Source: Arthrobacter sp. ISL-28
GTDB lineage: Bacteria > Actinomycetota > Actinomycetes > Actinomycetales > Micrococcaceae
Reading direction: 5' to 3'
Assembly (NCBI RefSeq): GCF_018613875.1
Contig: NZ_JAGGPJ010000018.1
Coordinates: 646 to 64,645, forward strand
Length of the DNA stretch: 64,000 bases
Positions 17,174 through 25,521 of this stretch are shown piece by piece. A program made the position numbers and the translations under genes. How positions within the stretch are numbered: position 1 is the first letter of the stretch; the number at the start of each line of letters is the position of its first letter. The notes under the pieces are model-generated. The model saw only the letters and a list, made by a program, of their open reading frames with translations. It did not search any database and was not told the origin of the DNA.

Positions 17174-17400
17174 GGTGTTCCTTCAGTGTGACGACATTGT
17201 CGCGGATGTATCAGGAGGGTCGCAGCCACCGTCCTTGATGGGGAAGGGGCGGCTGGAGGTCCTTGGGAAGACCCGGACGAAGTAGCCACATGATGGGAGC
17301 TACTTGCGCGATATAGCAACTATGGCTGTGAGGCCAGTCACTTGTCAAGAAATTTATTCACCATCTAGAAATAGCTCTCACATTGTGGCAACATCGAGTC

Positions 17401-18300
17401 ATGAGTGTGAAAGAAGCCACAGGCAGCGACGCCAACGTTCAGGCCCCCGAAGCAGCAGCCGCCGCCGAAGAAAGGGCCGCCGCCGACGAAACATCGGGCG
17501 CGACGCCGGCCGCAAAGGCCAAGGCTGCCAAGGCAGCCAAGGACGATTCCCGCACGGACATGGTGGGCAAGGCCCTGGGCCTGCTGGTCCTGCTGGGGGA
17601 TGAGCCGCGCGGCGCGAGCGCCTCCGAGCTCTCCCGCCGCGCCGACCTTCCCTTCAGCACCACGTACCGGCTCCTGGGCTCCCTGACCCGCGACGGCTTC
17701 GTGGACTATGAGCCGGACGGGCGCCGCTACCATCTGGGCCTGCGCATCTTCCAGCTGGGCCAGCGTGTGTCCAACCACCACGGCTTCGCCGGCACTGCAC
17801 TCCCCATCCTGCGCCGGGTCACGGAACAGACGGGCGAAGCGACCATCCTTTCTGTCCGGGACGGCCATCATCACCTCACGGTGAACAAGGTGGATGGCCC
17901 CCAGACCTTCCGCGTCACCAGCGATCCCGGCCATCTGGGCGCGCTTCACACCACCGCCGTCGGCAAGGCATTGGTGGCCTTCGCCGAGGACGCGGAGCGT
18001 GAACGGCTCCTGGCCGAGCTGCCCCTGGAACCGCTGACGAACGTTTCCATCACCGACCGCGACGTGTTCCGGGCCGAAATCGACAAGGTCCGGCGCCAGG
18101 GCTACGCCGTGATGGATGAGGAAAACGAGCTCGGCATGCGCGCCGTCGCCGTACCCGTGTTCAACTCCCAGGGCGTGGCCTTCGCGTCGCTGGCTACCGC
18201 CGTTCCGGTATTCCGGCTCAGCATGAAGGCTCTTGTGGGGCTTGTTCCGCTCCTGCAGGAGGCGGCGGCAGAGCTGGCCGCCAGGCTGCCTCAGCGCTGA
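17401..18300 (+). CDS. IclR-family transcriptional regulator, probable regulator of the qsu-pca operon
   Basis: A 299-residue IclR protein with an unusual N-terminal extension of about 45 residues rich in Ala, Glu and Lys (AEAAAAAEERAAADE-like), likely disordered. The winged helix (SASELSRRADLPFSTTYRLLGSLTRDG) follows near residues 65-100, then the effector domain with LHTTAVGKALVAF and the late RAVAVPVF segment. The ATG at 17401 is used; a ribosome-binding site is weak. It lies between the divergent MHS gene and the co-directional qsuD, 151 bases upstream of qsuD, and the inverted repeat at 18325-18343 is a candidate target. Corynebacterial QsuR is LysR-type, so this IclR control would be a different solution. 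Confidence 0.9.
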   Translation: MSVKEATGSDANVQAPEAAAAAEERAAADETSGATPAAKAKAAKAAKDDSRTDMVGKALGLLVLLGDEPRGASASELSRRADLPFSTTYRLLGSLTRDGFVDYEPDGRRYHLGLRIFQLGQRVSNHHGFAGTALPILRRVTEQTGEATILSVRDGHHHLTVNKVDGPQTFRVTSDPGHLGALHTTAVGKALVAFAEDAERERLLAELPLEPLTNVSITDRDVFRAEIDKVRRQGYAVMDEENELGMRAVAVPVFNSQGVAFASLATAVPVFRLSMKALVGLVPLLQEAAAELAARLPQR

Positions 18301-18324
18301 TGCCCGTCCGCACGCTCCGCGAAT

Positions 18325-18343
18325 TTGTTCGTATCTAGAACAA
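18325..18343. promoter_or_regulatory. Inverted repeat upstream of qsuD, candidate IclR operator
   Basis: TTGTTC (18325-18330) and GAACAA (18338-18343) form a perfect six-base inverted repeat around seven bases, GTATCTA. It lies 109 bases before the qsuD ribosome-binding region, in an AT-richer stretch that also carries TGTAAT at 18372-18377, a possible -10 box. A related CATCTAGAAAT segment lies upstream of the IclR gene near 17363. Position and symmetry suggest an operator; the protein that binds is inferred. Confidence 0.45.
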
Positions 18344-18451
18344 GAGTGCATTATATGAACTTTTCTTGTACTGTAATCCCTAACACCAGGCCAGCGGCGG
18401 TGCTTCAGTCGCTCTCGCCGGCCGTGTGCCGTAGTCAAAGGAGCCGCACGC

Positions 18452-19333
18452 ATGAGCAATCGAACTGAGTCCTACCTGGTGGGACTGGTCGGCGATGGCG
18501 TGATGCCGTCGCTCTCCCCCCACATGCATGAACGCGAAGGCGACCTCCAGGGGCTGCGCTACCTGTACCGCCCGATCGACCTCCACGAGCTGGGCCTTCC
18601 CGCCACGACCGTCGGTGACCTGCTGCAGAGCGCGCACCGGATGGGCTTCAACGGGCTCAACATCACCCACCCGTGCAAGCAGCTGGTCCTTGAGTACCTG
18701 GATGAGATTGCCCCCGATGCGGAAAAACTTGGCGCCGTGAACACCGTGGTCATCCAGGATGGCCGCTTCATCGGCCACAACACCGACTTCTCCGGCTTTG
18801 CCGCCGCCCTCGCTTCCGGCCTCCCGGACGCGACGCTGGACCGTGTGGTCCAGCTCGGAGCAGGCGGTGCCGGTTCCGCCGTCGCCTACGCCCTGCTCAC
18901 CGCCGGCGTGCAGACGCTGGACCTCGTGGACACGGACCCGGCGCGGAGCGCCGAACGCGCGGCCGAACTGGCAGGCTTCTTTCCGGACCGGACCATTATT
19001 GGAGGGACGACGGCGGAGCTGCCGCAGCTCATGCCCTTGGCCGACGGTCTGGTGCACTGCACGCCAGTGGGCATGGCCGCCCACCCCGGCACCCCGCTGG
19101 ACGTGGCCCTCGTGGAACCGCGCCACTGGGTGGCGGACATCGTCTACCGGCCCATCGAAACCGAACTGGTCCGCGAGGCCCGCGCCAAGGGCTGCGCCGT
19201 TCTCGACGGCGGCCGCATGGCCGTCGGCCAGGCCGCCGACGCCTTCCGGATCTTCACCGGCCTGGACACGGACGCCGAGCGCATGCGCGCCCATTTCCTG
19301 GAGCTCATCGCCGCGGAAGAGGTGTCCGTCTGA
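18452..19333 (+). CDS. qsuD: Quinate/shikimate dehydrogenase, NAD-type (QsuD-like)
   Basis: A 293-residue AroE-fold enzyme. The catalytic pair is Lys76 (NITHPCKQ) and Asp112 (GHNTDFSGF), and the dinucleotide loop is GAGGAG at 136-141. An acidic residue (Asp160) closes the second strand of the Rossmann fold, which favours NAD over NADP and fits a catabolic quinate/shikimate dehydrogenase. The whole sequence, including GLVGDGVMPSLSPHMHE and FNGLNITHP, strongly resembles Corynebacterium glutamicum QsuD. It oxidises shikimate to 3-dehydroshikimate (and quinate to 3-dehydroquinate). AAAGGAG precedes the ATG at 18452. It is the first gene of the pca operon; its stop overlaps the qsuB start by one base. 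No dehydroquinate dehydratase gene lies in the operon. Confidence 0.92.
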   Translation: MSNRTESYLVGLVGDGVMPSLSPHMHEREGDLQGLRYLYRPIDLHELGLPATTVGDLLQSAHRMGFNGLNITHPCKQLVLEYLDEIAPDAEKLGAVNTVVIQDGRFIGHNTDFSGFAAALASGLPDATLDRVVQLGAGGAGSAVAYALLTAGVQTLDLVDTDPARSAERAAELAGFFPDRTIIGGTTAELPQLMPLADGLVHCTPVGMAAHPGTPLDVALVEPRHWVADIVYRPIETELVREARAKGCAVLDGGRMAVGQAADAFRIFTGLDTDAERMRAHFLELIAAEEVSV

Positions 19334-21258
19334 TGCGCACCGGCATCGCCACAGTATGCCTCTCCGGCACGCTCAAGGAAAAGATGCAGGCCTGCGCCAT
19401 TGCCGGCTTCGACGGCATCGAAATCTTCGAGCAGGACCTGGTCACCTCCCCCCTGAGCCCGGAGGAGGTCCGCCAGATGGCCGCCGACCTCGGCCTCACC
19501 CTGGACCTCTACCAGCCGTTCCGCGACTTCGACAGCGTTCCCGAGGACCTGCTCGCCGCGAACCTGCGCCGCGCCGACGCCAAGTTCCGGCTCATGTCGC
19601 GGCTGGGCATGGACACCATCCTGGTCTGCTCCAACGTTGCCACCGCCACAATCGACGACGACGGACTCCGCGCCCAACAGCTGGCAGCCCTCGCGGAGCT
19701 GGCCGGCGACCACGGCGTCAAGGTGGCCTACGAGGCGCTCGCCTGGGGCAGGTACGTCAACGACTACGAACACGCGCACCGGCTTGTGGAGATGGTGGAC
19801 CATCCCAGCCTCGGCACCTGCCTGGACTCCTTCCACATCCTGTCCCGCGACTGGGACACCGCGCCCATCGAGGACATCAACCCGGAGAAGATCTTCTTCG
19901 TGCAGGTGGCCGACGCACCCAAGCTCTCCATGGACGTGCTGTCCTGGAGCCGCCACTACCGGGTGTTCCCGGGCGAAGGGCAGTTCGAGCTGGCCAAATT
20001 CATGGGCCACGTGGTCCGCGCCGGCTACACCGGGCCGGTCTCGCTGGAGGTCTTCAACGACGTCTTCCGCCAGTCCGACGTCGAACGCACTGCCGTGGAC
20101 GCCATGCGGTCGCTGATCTGGCTGGAGGAACAGAGCGCCAAGTGGCTGGACGCCAACGCTGCTGCTGCTTCGAACGGCGCCGGAACCGCCACCGGTGCGG
20201 CGGGCGCCAAAGCTGCCGGCCGCCGTCGTTATCCCATGGAACTGGCCACGCTCCCGCAGGTGGCCGAACCGGCAGGCTTCAACTTCGCCGAGGTTAAGGC
20301 CGCGGACACTGCCGCCCTCGAAACCGTCCTGCGGCAGCTCGGCTTCGAGTTCAACGGCCGGCACCGCACCAAGGACGTGCAGCTGTGGTCCATGGGCCAC
20401 GCCCGGGTGATCATCAACGAACTGGCCCCCGACGCGGCTTCGGCTGCCCCCGCCATCGCCGCCCTGGGGTTCGACGTCGACTCGCCGGTGATTGCCTCGG
20501 CCCGCGCCCAGCAGCTCAAGGCGCCCGCGGTTCCCCGGAAGAGCCAGGCCAACGAGGAAGTGTTCCAGGGCTTCTCCGCCCCGGACTCCACCGAGATCTT
20601 CCTCTGCCAGGGCAACCCTGACGGCACGGCTGCCTGGACCCGCGAATTCGGTGAGGGGCTTGAGGTCCCGTCGGGTGCGCGGAACGCCGTGATCGACCAC
20701 GTGAACCTGGCGCAGCCGTGGCAGCACTTCGATGAGGCTGTCCTCTTCTATACGAGCGCCCTGGCCTTGGAACCTCAGCCGTACGCGGAGGTGGCAAGCC
20801 CCACCGGGCTGGTCCGCTCCCAGGTCATGCAGACCGAGGACCGGGCCGTGCGGCTGGTCCTGAACCTGGCACCGCTCATCCAGCAGGACGGTGCCCGGCA
20901 CAAGACCTACCAGGAGCACATCGCGTTCGCCGTGGATGACCTGGTAGCCACGGCCCGCGCCGCCCGCGACCGAGGGCTGGAATTCCTGCAGATCCCGGCC
21001 AACTACTACGAGGACCTGGACGCCCGCTTTGGGCTGGAGCCCGCGTTCCTCGCCACGCTCCAGGAACTGAACCTGCTCTACGACCGTGACGCCGAGGGCG
21101 AGTTCCTCCACTTCTACACCGCCACGGTGGGCAGTGTGTTCTTCGAAATGGTGGAACGCCGCGGCGGCTATGACGGCTACGGGGCGCCGAATGCACCGGT
21201 CCGCCACGCCGTCCAGTACGACCATCTGCACCAACTGACCAACACCATTACCTATTGA
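19333..21258 (+). CDS. qsuB: 3-Dehydroshikimate dehydratase fused to an HPPD-like domain (QsuB/QuiC1 type)
   Basis: A 641-residue two-domain protein. Residues 1-270 form a sugar-phosphate-isomerase TIM barrel with metal ligands Glu134 (VAYEALAWG), Asp165 (TCLDSFH), Gln191 (FFVQVADAP) and Glu239 (SLEVFND), as in QuiC1. This domain converts 3-dehydroshikimate to protocatechuate. After an Ala/Gly-rich linker (about 271-300) comes a vicinal-oxygen-chelate region like 4-hydroxyphenylpyruvate dioxygenase, with a complete metal triad His456 (IDHVNL), His529 (YQEHIAF) and Glu605 (VFFEMVE). The second domain keeps its iron site, yet homologues have no proven reaction for it. ATGA overlap with qsuD implies coupled translation. 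The product feeds PcaHG directly downstream. Confidence 0.95.
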   Translation: MRTGIATVCLSGTLKEKMQACAIAGFDGIEIFEQDLVTSPLSPEEVRQMAADLGLTLDLYQPFRDFDSVPEDLLAANLRRADAKFRLMSRLGMDTILVCSNVATATIDDDGLRAQQLAALAELAGDHGVKVAYEALAWGRYVNDYEHAHRLVEMVDHPSLGTCLDSFHILSRDWDTAPIEDINPEKIFFVQVADAPKLSMDVLSWSRHYRVFPGEGQFELAKFMGHVVRAGYTGPVSLEVFNDVFRQSDVERTAVDAMRSLIWLEEQSAKWLDANAAAASNGAGTATGAAGAKAAGRRRYPMELATLPQVAEPAGFNFAEVKAADTAALETVLRQLGFEFNGRHRTKDVQLWSMGHARVIINELAPDAASAAPAIAALGFDVDSPVIASARAQQLKAPAVPRKSQANEEVFQGFSAPDSTEIFLCQGNPDGTAAWTREFGEGLEVPSGARNAVIDHVNLAQPWQHFDEAVLFYTSALALEPQPYAEVASPTGLVRSQVMQTEDRAVRLVLNLAPLIQQDGARHKTYQEHIAFAVDDLVATARAARDRGLEFLQIPANYYEDLDARFGLEPAFLATLQELNLLYDRDAEGEFLHFYTATVGSVFFEMVERRGGYDGYGAPNAPVRHAVQYDHLHQLTNTITY

Positions 21259-21270
21259 AAGGAGGCTGCT

Positions 21271-22176
21271 GTGCCTGAAGACGTGAATCTCGCGACATAC
21301 AACGCCGATGCGCTCACCGAGGACCTGACTGACGCAGTACCCGCTGCGTCCCAGACCCCGCCGCAGACCGGCTCGGCAGCGGCGCCGCGCGCCGAGACCC
21401 AGCAGGACCTTAACGCTGAGATCAAGGCGCTCGGCGAGGCCTACGCCGAGGCACTGAAGGGCGGCGCGAAGAAGGAAACCCAGCCGCGCCTCGACTTCGC
21501 GCCCTACCGCAGCAGCATCCTCCGCCACCCCACCAAGAGCCTGCACCACGCGGACCCGGAAACCATCGAACTGTACTCCCCGGCGTTCGGGCACCAGGAT
21601 GTGCACGCGCTTGAATCGGACCTCACCATCCAGCACAACGGGGAACCCCAGGGCGAACGCATCATCGTGGCGGGCCGCGTGCTGGACGGCGACGGGCGCC
21701 CGGTCGCGGGCCAGCTGGTGGAGATCTGGCAGGCCAACTCCTCCGGCCGCTACATCCACAAGCGCGACCAGCACCCGGCGCCGCTGGACCCCAACTTCAC
21801 CGGCGTGGGCCGCTGCATCACCGGCCCGGACGGCTCCTACCGGTTCACCACCATCAAGCCCGGCGCCTACCCGTGGAAGAACCACCTCAACGCCTGGCGC
21901 CCGGCACACATCCACTTCTCGCTGTTCGGCTCGGAGTTCACCCAGCGGATCGTCACCCAGATGTACTTCCCGGGCGACCAGCTGTTCCCCCTGGATCCGA
22001 TCTACCAGTCGATCGTGGACCAGGACGCCCGTGACCGCCTCGTGGCCAGCTACGACCACGACCTCACCGAGCCCGAATGGGCCCTGGGCTACAACTGGGA
22101 CATCGTCCTGACAGGCTCCAAGCGGACCTGGACCGAAAACGAAGCCCTTGGGGCGGAAGGTGACGATCATGAGTAA
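21271..22176 (+). CDS. pcaH: Protocatechuate 3,4-dioxygenase beta subunit
   Basis: A 301-residue beta subunit of the intradiol ring-cleavage enzyme, which opens protocatechuate to 3-carboxy-cis,cis-muconate. The ferric ligands are Tyr161 (NSSGRY), Tyr200 (GAYPW), His213 and His215 (RPAHIH). Typical PcaH is about 240 residues; here a 60-residue N-terminal extension rich in Ala, Thr and Glu precedes the conserved part. The GTG at 21271 is well supported by AAAGGAGG six bases upstream, so the extension is probably real. Its stop overlaps pcaG by eight bases, which fits 1:1 synthesis of the two subunits. Confidence 0.96.
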   Translation: MPEDVNLATYNADALTEDLTDAVPAASQTPPQTGSAAAPRAETQQDLNAEIKALGEAYAEALKGGAKKETQPRLDFAPYRSSILRHPTKSLHHADPETIELYSPAFGHQDVHALESDLTIQHNGEPQGERIIVAGRVLDGDGRPVAGQLVEIWQANSSGRYIHKRDQHPAPLDPNFTGVGRCITGPDGSYRFTTIKPGAYPWKNHLNAWRPAHIHFSLFGSEFTQRIVTQMYFPGDQLFPLDPIYQSIVDQDARDRLVASYDHDLTEPEWALGYNWDIVLTGSKRTWTENEALGAEGDDHE

Positions 22177-22750
22177 ACTCACCGCGACACCCGGCCAGAC
22201 CGTCGGCCCCTTCTACGGCTACGCGCTGCCCTACGAGAAGGACCGCGAACTGCTGGCTCCCGGTTCGCCGGGGTCCATCCGCGTCCAGGGAACCGTGTAC
22301 GACGGCGCCGGGCACCCGGTCCCCGACGCCATCCTCGAGATCTGGCAGCCGGATTCCGACGGCAACATTGTCCGCCGGACCGGCTCGCTGGTCCGGGACG
22401 GCTACACGTTCACCGGCTTCGGCCGCAGCGCAGTCGGCAACACCGGCGTGTACACCTTCACCACGGTCAACCCCGGTCCCACCGAGCCCGGCGCCGCTGC
22501 ATTTATCTCGGTCGCCGTCTTCGCCCGCGGCCTGATGAACCGGCTCTTCACCCGCCTTTACCTCCCGGAGAATGAGGAAGCACTGGCGAAGGATCCGCTG
22601 CTGTCGTCGCTGGACCCCGAGCGCCGGAAGACGCTGATCGCCCGGCGCGATCCCGACGGCGGACTCACCTGGGACATCCGTCTCCAGGGCGAGGGCGAAA
22701 CAGTGTTCCTCGACTTCGAGGGGACCAGGGCAGGGAGCGCCGCACAGTGA
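22169..22750 (+). CDS. pcaG: Protocatechuate 3,4-dioxygenase alpha subunit
   Basis: A 193-residue alpha subunit that pairs with PcaH and contributes to substrate binding but carries no iron ligands. It begins MSKLTATPGQTVGPFYGYALPY, the family signature, and has the intradiol core GHPVPDAILEIWQPDSDG. The ATG at 22169 is chosen because GGAAGG lies eight to nine bases upstream and the signature starts there. It overlaps pcaH by eight bases and its stop overlaps pcaB by four. Confidence 0.96.
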   Translation: MSKLTATPGQTVGPFYGYALPYEKDRELLAPGSPGSIRVQGTVYDGAGHPVPDAILEIWQPDSDGNIVRRTGSLVRDGYTFTGFGRSAVGNTGVYTFTTVNPGPTEPGAAAFISVAVFARGLMNRLFTRLYLPENEEALAKDPLLSSLDPERRKTLIARRDPDGGLTWDIRLQGEGETVFLDFEGTRAGSAAQ

Positions 22751-24231
22751 CCACGTCCCAGCCGGCCGGTACCGAGGGCGATGTCGGCCTGCTCAGTCCT
22801 GTGTCGGCGTCGCCACTGGTGGCTGCGCTGACAGGCGACCGGGCCGTCCTGGCGGCGATCCTCGCCGTCGAGGCCGGCTGGGCCGCGGTGCTGGAGAACC
22901 ACGACCTCGCACCTGCAGGCTCGGCCGCCATGGTGGCACACGCCGCCGACGCGTCCCGGTACGATCTTGCCGATATATCCAGGCGGGCGCAGGGCGGCGG
23001 CAATCCGGTCATCCCGCTGCTGGCCGACCTCCGCGCGCAGGTCAGGGCCCTGGACACGGGCAACCCTGGTGCAGCCGGTGTTGGTGCACTGCTTGCGGTG
23101 CACACCTCGTTGACCAGCCAGGACGTTCTGGACACGGCCCTCATGTTGCTGGCCCGGAACACCGTTTCGGCACTGCTCGCGGACGTGAAAGGCACGACGG
23201 CGGCGCTCGCCCGCCTGGCCGAAGAGCATGCGGACACGCTCTGCGTGGGCAGGAGCCTGACGCAGCATTCGCTGCCCTTCACGTTCGGGCTCAGGGCCGC
23301 GCAGTGGTTCCACGGACTGGCCGCCGCCGCACGCCGGCTCGAGGCTCTCGAGCTGCCGGTGCAGGCCGGGGGCGCGGCGGGAACGCTGGCTGCGGGCACC
23401 GTCCTGACCTCGGGCTCGGCCACCAATCCGTTCCGCCTCGCGGACGCGCTGGCCGCCCAGCTGGGTCTCGCCCGGGCGCCGGCGCCATGGCATACGAACC
23501 GGCTCGCCGTCACATCGCTGGGGGATTCCCTGGCCGCCGTGGTGGACGCGCTGGGCAAGATCGCCGCGGACGTCCTGTTCCTGAGCCGTCCCGAGGTGGC
23601 CGAACTGGCCGAACCCCGGGCGCCGGGCCGCGGGGTCTCCTCGGCGATGCCGCAGAAGCAGAACCCGGTGCTGTCCGTGCTGGTCCGCAGCGCCGCCCTC
23701 CAGGCGCCCGGCCTTGCCGCGCAGCTGCACCTTGCCGCCGCCACCTTCAACGATGAACGCCCCGACGGCGCCTGGCACACCGAGTGGCCGGCCCTGCGCC
23801 AGCTGCTCGCCCTGGCATTGGGAGCCGCCGGGCACCTGCGGGAACTGGCGGACGGGCTGCAGGTCTTTCCGGAGGGCATGCGCCGCAACCTGGAGCTGTC
23901 CGGACCGTTGCTGCTGAGTGAGGGCGTGTCCGCTGCGGTCGCCCCCGTGCTGGGCGACGACGGCAAGCAACAGCTCCAGGCGGTAGTTGACCGGACCCTG
24001 GCGGCACCCGCCGGCGAACAGGGCGCCACCTACCGCCGGCTGCTCCGTGAGGCGGTTCCGCTGGACCAACTCTCCGCCGAAAGGCTGGATGAACTGCTCG
24101 ATCCCACGAGCTACCTCGGCCAGGCCGCCGAGATCTCGCGCCGGATTCTTGCCGCCTTCCCCGACTACGCGCTGACGCCAACCGCGCTGACCCCAACCGC
24201 AACAGACCGAAACGGAGACCCCCGTGGCTAG
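22747..24231 (+). CDS. pcaB: 3-Carboxy-cis,cis-muconate cycloisomerase
   Basis: A 494-residue member of the fumarase/aspartase superfamily that lactonises 3-carboxy-cis,cis-muconate to 4-carboxymuconolactone. The superfamily signature is SSAMPQKQNPV, and the earlier conserved regions TSLTSQDVLDTALML and LTQHSLPFTFG are present. The start is GTG overlapping the pcaG stop (GTGA). The protein is somewhat longer than the usual 450 or so residues because of an Ala-rich C-terminal end that ends in a TPTALTPTA repeat. The next gene overlaps by eight bases. Confidence 0.95.
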   Translation: MTTSQPAGTEGDVGLLSPVSASPLVAALTGDRAVLAAILAVEAGWAAVLENHDLAPAGSAAMVAHAADASRYDLADISRRAQGGGNPVIPLLADLRAQVRALDTGNPGAAGVGALLAVHTSLTSQDVLDTALMLLARNTVSALLADVKGTTAALARLAEEHADTLCVGRSLTQHSLPFTFGLRAAQWFHGLAAAARRLEALELPVQAGGAAGTLAAGTVLTSGSATNPFRLADALAAQLGLARAPAPWHTNRLAVTSLGDSLAAVVDALGKIAADVLFLSRPEVAELAEPRAPGRGVSSAMPQKQNPVLSVLVRSAALQAPGLAAQLHLAAATFNDERPDGAWHTEWPALRQLLALALGAAGHLRELADGLQVFPEGMRRNLELSGPLLLSEGVSAAVAPVLGDDGKQQLQAVVDRTLAAPAGEQGATYRRLLREAVPLDQLSAERLDELLDPTSYLGQAAEISRRILAAFPDYALTPTALTPTATDRNGDPRG

Positions 24232-25027
24232 ACCAACAGTGAAGGCAGTGCTGCTTTCGCCCCCGCGCGGCCTGGGCGACAAACCGCTCCTGGTCGTGGG
24301 ACCCTCGCTCGGCACCTCCTCGGTGCTCTGGGCCCGGACCGCCGCCCTGCTGGGCAACGAGTTCGACGTCGTCGCCTGGGACCTCCCGGGACACGGCGTC
24401 TCGCCCGCCGCGGCAGAGACGTTCAGCGTAGCCGAACTGGCGGACGCCGTCGTCGGGCTTGTCGACTCAATCGCCCCCGGCGAACGGTTCCACTACGCCG
24501 GCGTGTCCCTCGGCGGAGCCACCGGCCTGCAGCTGGGCATCAAGCACGCCGACCGGCTCAAGAGCCTGACCGTGCAGTGCTCCGGCGCGAAGCTCGGCAC
24601 GCCGGAAGGCTGGCACGAGCGCGCCGAAACCGTCCGCACGCAGGGAACACCGGTGATGATCCAGGGCTCGGCCGAGCGCTGGTTTGGCCCCGGCTTCATG
24701 GACCGCGAACCGGAGCTCAGCAGCCGCCTGCTGCACGCCCTGCGTGACGCAGACCGCTTCAGCTATGCCTTCTGCTGCGAGGCGCTGGCCGGCTTCGACG
24801 TCCGGGAACAGCTCGGCAGCATCACTGTCCCCACCCTCGCCGTGGCCGGCGCCGAGGACGGCGTGGCACCCCCGCCGTTGGCCGCGGCAATCGCGGACGG
24901 CATCACCGCGGGCGGCGGCATGGCATCAGCCGTCACCCTCGAAGGCGTGGCGCACCTGGCACCCGCCGAAGCGCCGGGGCCCGTCGCGGACCTGTTGCGC
25001 GACTTCATCGGAGGAATTGAAAAATGA
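24224..25027 (+). CDS. pcaD: 3-Oxoadipate enol-lactonase
   Basis: A 267-residue alpha/beta hydrolase that opens 3-oxoadipate enol-lactone to 3-oxoadipate. The nucleophile Ser95 is in GVSLGG, the acid is probably the Asp in VAGAEDGVAPP, and the His is in EGVAHLAP. It starts with GTG at 24224. In many actinobacteria PcaD is fused to PcaC as PcaL; here they are separate genes with a four-base ATGA overlap. Confidence 0.93.
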   Translation: MARPTVKAVLLSPPRGLGDKPLLVVGPSLGTSSVLWARTAALLGNEFDVVAWDLPGHGVSPAAAETFSVAELADAVVGLVDSIAPGERFHYAGVSLGGATGLQLGIKHADRLKSLTVQCSGAKLGTPEGWHERAETVRTQGTPVMIQGSAERWFGPGFMDREPELSSRLLHALRDADRFSYAFCCEALAGFDVREQLGSITVPTLAVAGAEDGVAPPPLAAAIADGITAGGGMASAVTLEGVAHLAPAEAPGPVADLLRDFIGGIEK

Positions 25028-25521
25028 GCACCCCCGTTTCCGCCGCCCCTGACCTGAGCGGGCCCGCGCGCAATGGTGTCGTCCAGCCGGATGCCACCAG
25101 CCAGGAAATCTACGACGGCGGCATGGCGGTCCGCCGTGAAGTGCTTGGCGACGAGCATGTGGACAAGGCCAACGCCAAGAAGGACTCCTTCACCGAGGAC
25201 TTCCAGGACATGATCACCCGCATCGCCTGGGGCGGCATCTGGACCAGGCCGGGCCTCTCCCGGCAAATGCGCTCCGCGGTCACCATCACCGCCATGGTGG
25301 CGCACGGGCACTGGGAAGAACTGGCCATGCACATCCGCTCCGCCATCACCAACGGCCTGAGCAGGGACGAAATCAAGGAAATCCTGCTGCAGACCGCCAT
25401 CTACTGCGGAGTTCCCTCCGCGAACACCGCCTTCAAAACTGCCCAGCAGGTCTTCCAGCAAATGGATAACGCTGCAACGGATAACGCTGCAACCGACACA
25501 GAAAATATAGAGGAAGTATGA
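25024..25521 (+). CDS. pcaC: 4-Carboxymuconolactone decarboxylase
   Basis: A 165-residue CMD-family protein that decarboxylates 4-carboxymuconolactone to 3-oxoadipate enol-lactone. The family core includes WGGIWTRPGLSRQMRSAVTI and the following GHWEELAMHIRSAITNGLSRDEIKEILLQTAIYCG pattern. The C-terminal tail contains two copies of DNAAT coded by a perfect 15-base tandem duplication (25464-25493), which lengthens the protein relative to the usual 130 or so residues. The stop overlaps pcaF by four bases. Confidence 0.94.
   Translation: MSTPVSAAPDLSGPARNGVVQPDATSQEIYDGGMAVRREVLGDEHVDKANAKKDSFTEDFQDMITRIAWGGIWTRPGLSRQMRSAVTITAMVAHGHWEELAMHIRSAITNGLSRDEIKEILLQTAIYCGVPSANTAFKTAQQVFQQMDNAATDNAATDTENIEEV

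Noticed and set aside
19144..22182. Open frame of 1012 codons on the minus strand
   Set aside because: It lies antisense to qsuD-qsuB-pcaH, whose products are unmistakable, and its residues show the His/Gly/Val bias of a high-GC shadow frame.
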